Assembly (NCBI GenBank): GCA_930633495.1
Contig: CAKNFJ010000001.1
Coordinates: 2,043,001-2,107,000, forward strand
Direction: 5' to 3'
Length of the DNA stretch: 64,000 bases
DNA from: Hyphomicrobiales bacterium
Lineage (GTDB): Bacteria; Pseudomonadota; Alphaproteobacteria; Rhizobiales; Beijerinckiaceae
Shown: one piece after another, positions 42,978 to 49,644 of the stretch
Layout of the letters: every line of letters starts with the position of its first letter
How positions within the stretch are numbered: the stretch's first letter is position 1
Program-made: the position numbers and the translations under genes
Notes under the pieces: generated by a model
The model's input: the letters and a program-made list of their open reading frames with translations, nothing else
What the model was told of the DNA's origin: nothing
Database searches by the model: none

Positions 42978-44233
42978 GCGATACGCGGCCAGGAGACGTC
43001 GCGCCGGAGATCTCCGAGACGTTCTGCGTCGCGCCGTTCACGACGCTCAGCCTTTATCCCACCGGCCTCGTCACCTTCTGCTGCAAGAATCCGACGGTCC
43101 TCGGCTCCTATCGCGATAGCGCCCTCGACGAACTCTGGTCTTCTCCGCGTCTGAAACAGATCCGGCAGAGCAGCCTGACCGGCAAGCGGCACCCCAGCTG
43201 CGCTCATTGCTGGCAGCTGGAGGACCAGAACGCCGTCGCCTCCTGGCGCCAGAACCTGAACACGCGCCTCGCCCATATCGTCCCCGAGATCCTCGCCGCA
43301 GCGAAACCCGATGGGACCATCGCCGCCATGCCTCGCTACGTCGAGGTATCGATGTCCAATCTGTGCAACCTACGCTGCCGGATGTGTTCACCCGAACTCT
43401 CGACCAGCCTCGGCAAACTCTGGGAGGACAAGACCGGACCGGGAGACCCCGAGGGCAGGCCGGGCCTGCTTCAGCGCCCCTTCGCGCGGCTCGATCGCTT
43501 CATCGACGATCTCAAGATCATGGGCCCCTCTCTCGAAGAGGTCTTCTTCTTCGGCGGCGAGCCCCTGATCGACAAGAACCTGCTCGCCGCCGTGGAAGCG
43601 CTGGAGCCCTGGAAATCCCACATCGCCGCTTCGCTCAACACCAATCTGACGACCTTGACCGGCAGCGGCATCGCGGCACTGGAGCGGTTGCAGCAATTCA
43701 AGTCGTTCAATCTGAGCATCTCGATCGACGGGCACCGCAAGCTGAACGAGTATATTCGCGTCGGCACCGAAGCAGGCGCGGTGGAGCGTCACGCGCGCCA
43801 GCTCACCGCGATGTTCCCCGAGCTGAAACTCTGCGCGACGATCTCGCCCCAAGCCCTGAACATCCTGCACTGGGCCGAGACGATCAGCTATATCAGCCAG
43901 ATCTTCGAGCCGGAGTATCTCTCGACCAGCCTCGTCCTCAACCCGCTGCACATGTCCGTCCGGAGTTTGCCGGCACCGCTCAAGCAGCTCGCCGCCGCGC
44001 GGATGAGGCGCTTCAACGACGATGTCCTCCCAACGCTGGGCCTGAACCAGAATCTCGGGGCCGCCCATGTCCGCGCCATCGGCGAAGACGCGATTCGCTT
44101 CATGGAGAACGGAGCGGTTTCCGACGGGGAGTGGGACGGTTTTCGCCGGCACATCGCCGAAATGGATACCCGGACTGGCCAGTCCATTCTGGAGGTGATT
44201 CCCGAATTTCGAGGTCACTGGTCGCCCGCCTGA
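42974..44233 (+). CDS. Radical SAM protein with N-terminal twitch domain
   Basis: A radical S-adenosylmethionine enzyme of 419 residues. The core iron-sulfur motif CNLRCRMC (C131, C135, C138) lies unusually far from the N-terminus. Before it is a cysteine-containing region (C18, C36, C37, C76, C79; FCCKNPTVLGSY, HPSCAHCW) that resembles a SPASM/twitch auxiliary-cluster domain. This permuted order matches the N-twitch radical SAM family. EVFFFGGEPLID corresponds to the SAM-binding GGE motif. It starts four bases inside the caspase-FGE gene (ATGA), so the two are translationally coupled. The substrate is unknown; peptide or protein modification and glycan chemistry are both possible. Confidence 0.87.
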   Translation: MSDTRPGDVAPEISETFCVAPFTTLSLYPTGLVTFCCKNPTVLGSYRDSALDELWSSPRLKQIRQSSLTGKRHPSCAHCWQLEDQNAVASWRQNLNTRLAHIVPEILAAAKPDGTIAAMPRYVEVSMSNLCNLRCRMCSPELSTSLGKLWEDKTGPGDPEGRPGLLQRPFARLDRFIDDLKIMGPSLEEVFFFGGEPLIDKNLLAAVEALEPWKSHIAASLNTNLTTLTGSGIAALERLQQFKSFNLSISIDGHRKLNEYIRVGTEAGAVERHARQLTAMFPELKLCATISPQALNILHWAETISYISQIFEPEYLSTSLVLNPLHMSVRSLPAPLKQLAAARMRRFNDDVLPTLGLNQNLGAAHVRAIGEDAIRFMENGAVSDGEWDGFRRHIAEMDTRTGQSILEVIPEFRGHWSPA

Positions 44234-44330
44234 GCCCAATCGGCCATATTTGAGGCGCAAAACAGACGGAATTGCGCATTCCCGGCAAAGAGCCTCCGAC
44301 GCAACGATATTCGCAGCGATGACGTCGTCC

Positions 44331-44358
44331 TTGCATCGATCCGCAGGATCGCGATATT
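44331..44358 (+). promoter_or_regulatory. Possible promoter with palindrome before the outer-membrane barrel gene
   Basis: TTGCAT (44331-44336) and GATATT (44353-44358) are 16 bases apart. The spacer begins with the palindrome CGATCC-GCA-GGATCG (44337-44351), which is placed where an operator would lie. It sits 70 bases before the barrel gene start. The rest of the 44234-44427 gap shows only a weak 62-codon frame, which I do not support. Confidence 0.4.
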
Positions 44359-44427
44359 CATTGAGCTGCCTGCCCTGCCTATCAAATTCTTTTCAATCGC
44401 CCCTTTTATCCTTCAGGAAGCGACAGG

Positions 44428-45324
44428 ATGCAGTTTAGACGGTTGCAGGAGCGGCTGCCGATCCTCGTTCTGGCACTCGGTTTGAGCGATCCGGTATGGG
44501 CTCAGACAGCGGGTGAAGCGAGCGTACCGCTGGAAGCGTTGAATCCGGCCGTGGACACCCGGCCCAGCACCGAACCCTGGGTCAAGTCCTTCCTCGACAC
44601 CGGCTATCTCTGGCAGCGCGACACGCGGCCGGGCCGCTACGAAAAGGACCGCATCACCCAGGCCACGGCTGGCCTGGAGTTCGCGGTGACGCCTTGGCTC
44701 GGCCTGACGACCGGCCTGAGCGCCAGCCATCTGGACCGGGACAAGCTGCTGCCGATCGGCTCGCTGCGCTCCGACAGCGCCACGGCCTTCCTCGGCACGA
44801 CGCTTTATTTCATCAACAATTACAGCCTCAACGTCACGGCAGGCCTCGGCAAGGGCTATACCGAGGAAAGCCGTGCCGCCGGCGCCCTGATGGTTTTCGG
44901 CGACAAGCGAACGACCAACCGCTTCATCACGGCGACGTTCAACAGCGCCTATTACATCGACCGCCTCCGCATCGCGCCGTTCGCTCAGATTCTCTACAGC
45001 GACAATCTGGAAACGGGGGGCTTTGAAACGGACGGCAACTTCCGGCGGTCCTCGTTCGACACGCTGGGCCGTGCCAGCGTCGGCACGGAGGTCTCCTATT
45101 CCATCCCGGTCGGAGACTACACTATCGACCCCGTCGCGCGCGTTTCCTTCAACTACGATCTCAATCTGCTGCGCGACTATCACGACCGGACCTCCTTCGA
45201 TCTCTCGGGCGGCTTCAACATCAACCGCCAGAACCTGAGCATTGCCGCCCGGATCGCGACGACCGTGGGACGCGACGACTATCGCAACTTGGGAGGACGT
45301 CTGGCCGTCTACTACCAGTTCTGA
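44428..45324 (+). CDS. Outer-membrane beta-barrel protein
   Basis: A 298-residue exported protein. The signal peptide ends near residue 26 (LALGLSDPVWAQ). Beyond about residue 45 the sequence alternates polar and hydrophobic residues in short strands with aromatic ends, for example TAFLGTTLYFINNYSLNVTAG and FITATFNSAYYIDRLRI. It ends in an aromatic residue (LAVYYQF), the usual signal for outer-membrane insertion. It resembles autotransporter-barrel-like or OMP_b-brl porins without a passenger domain. It leads a tight unit; the next start is 10 bases after its stop. It may secrete or anchor what the following glycosyltransferase genes make. Confidence 0.8.
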   Translation: MQFRRLQERLPILVLALGLSDPVWAQTAGEASVPLEALNPAVDTRPSTEPWVKSFLDTGYLWQRDTRPGRYEKDRITQATAGLEFAVTPWLGLTTGLSASHLDRDKLLPIGSLRSDSATAFLGTTLYFINNYSLNVTAGLGKGYTEESRAAGALMVFGDKRTTNRFITATFNSAYYIDRLRIAPFAQILYSDNLETGGFETDGNFRRSSFDTLGRASVGTEVSYSIPVGDYTIDPVARVSFNYDLNLLRDYHDRTSFDLSGGFNINRQNLSIAARIATTVGRDDYRNLGGRLAVYYQF

Positions 45325-45334
45325 GCGCGCGGCC

Positions 45335-45847
45335 GTGACGCTGCCCCAGACGAGGACCGAGCCGGACCAGCGCGGCTGGCTCGCCAAGCTGCAAGCACGG
45401 GCCGCGATATTCGGAGCGCGCCTGCTGTCGCAAGTCGCGCGGCTGGCGCCACGGCCGCCGCCGCAGCCGGACGGCGACAGAATGGCGGTCTATGGCAGCG
45501 AGGAGACGGCTCGCGTCGCCCTCGTCACCCTGCTCGGCCTCGATATCGCAGACGGGATCGCGGCATTGGACGCCGCGCGGAAAGCGCTCGGACGGTCTCA
45601 CCGCATCGTCTGCGTCACGGACGGCACTGCCATTGCCGCGCTCTACCGCGCTGGTGCTATGGTCGAGCATATTCCATCGCGCGACGAACAATTGCTCCGG
45701 GCGCCGGACCTGCGATGGTCCGCATATCTGCAGGACCGCTACGATCTGCTGATCGCCAAATGGCGCCCCGAGGTCGTGCTCGCCTATGGCGACAGTTTCG
45801 AACGCATGATCGACCTTGTTCTCGCCGACGAACGCGATGCCTCCTGA
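45335..45847 (+). CDS. Unknown protein coupled to the glycosyltransferase gene
   Basis: A 170-residue frame from the GTG at 45335; an ATG at 45482 is an alternative. No signal peptide is clear. Visible segments are an Ala/Arg-rich start, the alpha/beta-looking VALVTLLGLDIADGIAALDAARKAL and IVCVTDGTAIAALYRAGAMVEHIP in adjacent pieces, and RPEVVLAYGDSFERMI. This pattern looks like the N-terminal Rossmann-like half of a GT-B protein. It ends in an 11-base overlap with the glycosyltransferase start, so it could be a partner subunit. I do not assign a function. Confidence 0.7.
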   Translation: MTLPQTRTEPDQRGWLAKLQARAAIFGARLLSQVARLAPRPPPQPDGDRMAVYGSEETARVALVTLLGLDIADGIAALDAARKALGRSHRIVCVTDGTAIAALYRAGAMVEHIPSRDEQLLRAPDLRWSAYLQDRYDLLIAKWRPEVVLAYGDSFERMIDLVLADERDAS

Positions 45848-48095
45848 TCTGCCGCCCCCTCCCCCTCCGGACCAGCCTCTGCCGCGAATGTCGTTCGACA
45901 TTCTTTTCGTCGCCGATCCCCGCTTCGAGGGCGGAACCTCGACCGCCCTGGCCGCCGAGATCGATGCGGCCCATCGCGAGGGCCTGCGCTGCGGCCTGCT
46001 TGCCGTAAAGGGGCCCCTCCTCGGCAACACCCTGCCGATCCATCCCGATCTGCAGCTGCGCCTGGATCAAGGAAAGGTGCTGCTCGTTCACTTCGCGGAC
46101 CGCATCGATGCCGGGATCGCGGTGATCCACCATCCGACGATCTTCCTGCATCTGCCCGAGAGCCGGCTCGACGTCACCTGTGCCCATGTCGTGCTCGTCC
46201 TGCACCACCCGCGAGTCAACGCGCTCGGCAAGGTCCAGTACGATCTTGGGGCGGTGATCCGGAACTGCACCGCTGTCTTCGGCGGCCCCATCCATGTCGC
46301 TCCGATCAGCCCGGCCGTGCGCGCCTCGGTGAGGTTCCAGATCGACGGCGGGGCGAGCCTGCTGGACGAGGACTGGCTAAACCTCATCGATTTCGACGCC
46401 TGGCCCCGCCGGCCGGACCGGCGGCTGCGGTTTCCTGTCGCCATCGGCCGACATGCCAGGCCCGACGCCCAGAAGTGGCCGGATGCGGCTGCGGACGCCT
46501 TTGCGGCCTATCCCACCGACCCGGCGGTGGCCATCGTCAAAATCCTGGGCTCAGGCCCGTTTCTCGAAGAGCTCTACGGCGCGATGCCCTCGAACTGGGT
46601 CGCCGCACCGTTCCGGGCGGAGGGCGTTCCGGCTTTTCTCGCGAGCCTCGACTTCTACGTCTACTATCACAGCGAAGCTTGGTCGGAGGCGTTCGGGCGG
46701 ACCATCCTCGAAGCGCTCGCCGTCGGCGTCCTCGTCATCCTGCCCCCTCATTTTGCACCGATCTTCGGGCTGTCGGCCGTCTACTGCCAACCGTCCGAGG
46801 TCATCTCCAGGATCGAATACTTCGTCGGCAACCCGGCCGCCTATCGCCAGCAGGTCACCGACGCACAGGAATATGCGCGCCGCCATTTCGACCTCGGCGA
46901 ATTCCTGCCCCGGCTGCGGCGCTGCTTTCCCGAGCTCGCATTCGGCAAGACGCCTTCCGCCCCGTCTCAGGCCGGACAGGCGCCGTCCCGGCAACGGCAT
47001 GTCATGATGATCTCGACGAATGGGATCGGCCTCGGCCATCTGGTCCAGCAGCTGTCGCTGGCAGACCGGCTGCCGCAGCATTTCCGCCCGGTCTTCGTCA
47101 CCATGTCGATGGGGCTCAAATTTGCGGCACAATCCGGATATCTGGCGCATTACATCAATTATCACAAACACATAAAGGCCGACCCCGAACGCTGGAACCG
47201 CGTCTTCGCAGAGGAATTGTTCGACCTGCTGCGCTTCTACAGGCCAAGCGTCGTGCTCTACGATGGAACGATGCCGTTCGGCGGCCTGATCGAGGCGCTC
47301 TCCAACTATCGCGACGCCTTTTCCATCTGGGTCCGCCGCGCGATGTGGCGCGAGCACCATGGCGTCGGGTTGCAGGTTTCAAGCCGCTTCGACGCCATCA
47401 TCGAGCCGGGCGAATTGGCGGAGGAGTGGGACAACGGCCCGACGGCGGCCGAGCGCGATCAGATCTATCGGGTTCCCCCCGTTCTCCACCTCGACCCCGC
47501 CGAGCGGCTCAGCCGCGAAGCGGCGCTTGCCGCCCTCGGCTTGCCGGCCGACCGGCTCGTCGTTGCCTTGCAGCTCGGCTCCGAGAACAATTTTCCGCTG
47601 GCGCGGATCAAGGAACAGCTGAGCGAGGCTTTTCTGCGCGATCCGCGCGTGGAGATCGTGGAGATACGCTCCCCGATCGGCAAGAACGATGCGGGATCCG
47701 GGCACCACCCGCGCCATCACTCCGTCGATCTCTTCCCGAGCTTCCGCTACAGCAAGGCGTTCGACATCTGCGTCTCGGCGGCCGGCTACAACGCGTTCCA
47801 TGAAAGCCTGCTCGGCGGCATCCCCTCCATCTTCGTGCCCAACGAGGCGGAAGAGATGGATCTGCAGTTCGTCAGGGCCAAATATGCCGAAGTCAACGGC
47901 TGGGGCCTCTGCCTGCGCAGGGATCATGATCGCTATCGCGTCCGGGAGATCGTCGAGGCCATGCTGAACGACGATGAGCGCGCGAAAATCCGCGAACGGT
48001 GCGCTACCATCAAGGCCGCGAACGGGGCCGACGACATCTGCCGCTTCATCGCGCTGTCCGCCGGCATGCTGAGGACGGATCGCCCCATCGCCTGA
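45837..48095 (+). CDS. Two-module glycosyltransferase (GT4-like + GT28-like)
   Basis: A cytoplasmic protein of 752 residues. After a proline-rich start, residues about 20-370 look like a GT-B module: the C-terminal half has SEAFGRTILEALAVGV, the E-x7-E form of GT4 enzymes. From about residue 385 a second module begins with MMISTNGIGLGHLVQQLSLA, as in MurG/GT28 proteins, and ends with SAAGYNAFHESLLGGIPSIF and a nucleotide-sugar-site FVPNEAEEMDLQ. Two complete catalytic modules in one chain suggest that two sugars are added in sequence, or one module is regulatory. The ATG at 45837 overlaps the previous stop by 11 bases. The acceptor is unknown. Confidence 0.85.
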   Translation: MPPDLPPPPPPDQPLPRMSFDILFVADPRFEGGTSTALAAEIDAAHREGLRCGLLAVKGPLLGNTLPIHPDLQLRLDQGKVLLVHFADRIDAGIAVIHHPTIFLHLPESRLDVTCAHVVLVLHHPRVNALGKVQYDLGAVIRNCTAVFGGPIHVAPISPAVRASVRFQIDGGASLLDEDWLNLIDFDAWPRRPDRRLRFPVAIGRHARPDAQKWPDAAADAFAAYPTDPAVAIVKILGSGPFLEELYGAMPSNWVAAPFRAEGVPAFLASLDFYVYYHSEAWSEAFGRTILEALAVGVLVILPPHFAPIFGLSAVYCQPSEVISRIEYFVGNPAAYRQQVTDAQEYARRHFDLGEFLPRLRRCFPELAFGKTPSAPSQAGQAPSRQRHVMMISTNGIGLGHLVQQLSLADRLPQHFRPVFVTMSMGLKFAAQSGYLAHYINYHKHIKADPERWNRVFAEELFDLLRFYRPSVVLYDGTMPFGGLIEALSNYRDAFSIWVRRAMWREHHGVGLQVSSRFDAIIEPGELAEEWDNGPTAAERDQIYRVPPVLHLDPAERLSREAALAALGLPADRLVVALQLGSENNFPLARIKEQLSEAFLRDPRVEIVEIRSPIGKNDAGSGHHPRHHSVDLFPSFRYSKAFDICVSAAGYNAFHESLLGGIPSIFVPNEAEEMDLQFVRAKYAEVNGWGLCLRRDHDRYRVREIVEAMLNDDERAKIRERCATIKAANGADDICRFIALSAGMLRTDRPIA

Positions 48096-48141
48096 CACGG
48101 ATTTCCCCCGACATCCCGCCACGATATCGGACGAAGCGACC

Positions 48142-48678
48142 ATGGACCCGGCCAATCTCCAATGCTTCTCCCAGCCCCATTGGCGCGTGATCGCTCAGGG
48201 ATTTCAGCCGGAGGCATGGTTTTCCGAGGGGCGCGGCACCGGAACCGGCGGCATCCTGATGCCGAAACCCGAAGACCTGCTCGTCGGCAACCGCTACTAC
48301 CGCTTCGCCAACAGCCGGTCGCCGCGCCCGGCGCAGCTCGGCGGAGGCTGGTGGGTCGACTACGAGAACTTCAGGACCATCACGACCTACGCGGCCGCGC
48401 ATTCGCTGAACCTGTCCTATGCAGCGCGGCTTTTCCTCGCGCTGCCCATCGACTGGACGCGAGCGGACAGGGTCGTCAGCGCGATCCTGGAGATCCCCTT
48501 GCGTGCCTATGCCGGCAAGGGCAAGCAGGCGGATACGCGCGGTGATCGCTGGACGCCTATCCAGCATCTGCCCGTGAAGCAGCTCTATATTCCGGGCCTG
48601 TACAGGGAAGGCGCCCCGGACCAGCTCTATGAGCGCGCGTTCCCCAAGCCCAGCTTCGAATACACCGACACGCGATGA
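48142..48678 (+). CDS. Uncharacterised protein next to the type VI cluster
   Basis: A 178-residue soluble-looking protein without signal peptide or membrane segment. Features are a central NRYYRFANSRSPRPAQLGGG-type segment with many aromatics, WWVDYENFRTITTYA, and a C-terminal YIPGLYREGAPDQLYERAF. It is rich in tryptophan, tyrosine and arginine. It follows the glycosyltransferase gene by 46 bases and is convergent with the metallopeptidase gene 51 bases away. It could belong to either the glycan unit or, as an immunity or adaptor protein, to the effector. I recognise no family. Confidence 0.75.
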   Translation: MDPANLQCFSQPHWRVIAQGFQPEAWFSEGRGTGTGGILMPKPEDLLVGNRYYRFANSRSPRPAQLGGGWWVDYENFRTITTYAAAHSLNLSYAARLFLALPIDWTRADRVVSAILEIPLRAYAGKGKQADTRGDRWTPIQHLPVKQLYIPGLYREGAPDQLYERAFPKPSFEYTDTR

Positions 48679-48729
48679 CGGGGCGCGTTTCCGAGAACGG
48701 CCCCACGCAAGAGAGGACCGCCCTCCTCG

Positions 48730-49626
48730 TCACGAAGGCAGCTTTTGCACAAGCTTGCTGGCGAAGACGCGGTTGAGCTGGGCCACGCTGAGAAAGGCCG
48801 GGTTTCCGGTGCACACCGCCGCGTTACACATCAGATTGGCGTCCTCGTCGACATGGACCGGCGCGAAGCTCGAGCCGAGCAGCACATGGCAGACTTCATG
48901 GGCCATCGTCGTCTTGTCGATCGCGCTCGCCGCGATCATCACCGCCGGGCGCGTCGGCGCATGGCCGGCGCAGCCCTGCAGGGTATTGCCGTTCTTCTCG
49001 CGCAGGACCGTCGCGAAATAGACGACGATGTCGTTGACGCCGACGACCTGGTTGCTGCCCGAATTCTGCAGGAGCCGCTGCTCGTCGGAGACCTGATCCC
49101 ATTTGCAGTCGCCGTCCACGACATTGAGCGTGAGCTGCTCACCCGGCGCCAGCCCGATGCTCTCGCCCGACGCCATCACGACGTCGATCAGGTATTGCGC
49201 GAAGACGTCCTGCATCACCTTGAGCTGAGTGAATTCCGGCACCACGGGATTGTCGATCGAGCGCATGTGGACGTTGATCTTGTGCGTCATCTTCACCGGC
49301 GGCAGAGGCTTCGGCGGCGGCCCCGCCGTGGGCAGAAGCTCGTCGAGCTTGGTCATGGTCTCACGGCCGGCAATGCCGTCCCGAGACAATCCGGTGCGCG
49401 CCTGGAATTGCCAGATCCGGCTTTCGGTCTCGCCGCCGAAAATGCCGTCGGGCTTGCCGCTTTTCTTCGTGCTGATCGCCATTCCCAGGCCGAGATCGAT
49501 CAGGGCCTGCTGGATGATCGCGACATGCGGGCCGCTCGCGCCACGCCTGATCGGCGGCGTATTGCGGGCAGCGTTCTGCAGGGCGGTGCTGGCGGCGAAG
49601 CGGGGTGATTTCAGGGTCATGGCCAT
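48730..49626 (-). CDS. Peptidoglycan-binding metzincin-like protein, candidate type VI effector
   Basis: A 298-residue protein without signal peptide. Residues about 25-95 form a PG_binding_1 domain (IRRGASGPHVAIIQQALIDLG; GIFGGETESRIWQFQARTGL). The C-terminal part carries HEVCHVLLG (H243, E244, H247) followed by H258 and the DANLM segment. This resembles the HExxHxxG-H zinc site and Met-turn of metzincin peptidases. The gene follows clpV by 18 bases in the same direction. Lack of a signal peptide with a cell-wall-binding domain is typical of cargo moved by type VI secretion. An immunity gene is not obvious. Confidence 0.8.
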   Translation of the reverse strand: MAMTLKSPRFAASTALQNAARNTPPIRRGASGPHVAIIQQALIDLGLGMAISTKKSGKPDGIFGGETESRIWQFQARTGLSRDGIAGRETMTKLDELLPTAGPPPKPLPPVKMTHKINVHMRSIDNPVVPEFTQLKVMQDVFAQYLIDVVMASGESIGLAPGEQLTLNVVDGDCKWDQVSDEQRLLQNSGSNQVVGVNDIVVYFATVLREKNGNTLQGCAGHAPTRPAVMIAASAIDKTTMAHEVCHVLLGSSFAPVHVDEDANLMCNAAVCTGNPAFLSVAQLNRVFASKLVQKLPS

Positions 49627-49644
49627 CCTCCGTGAGGTTGCCCG

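Noticed and set aside
38716..44233. The small protein plus radical SAM gene as a RiPP cluster
   Set aside because: The small protein has a Sec-type signal and no leader/core pattern. No RRE domain or dedicated exporter is seen, and the radical SAM gene is three genes away.
44250..44438. 62-codon open frame between the radical SAM and barrel genes
   Set aside because: No ribosome site, overlaps the promoter-like region and the next start, and codon use looks random.
45335..48095. A frameshift splitting one large glycosyltransferase into 170- and 752-residue parts
   Set aside because: The second gene has its own complete GT-B module start and an ATG in an 11-base overlap like that of the caspase pair. 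A coupled pair is simpler, though comparison with relatives would settle it.
48142..48678. The unknown protein as an ADP-ribosyltransferase or RES-type toxin
   Set aside because: The aromatic and arginine-rich YYRF segment recalled these folds, but no complete catalytic motif could be found.
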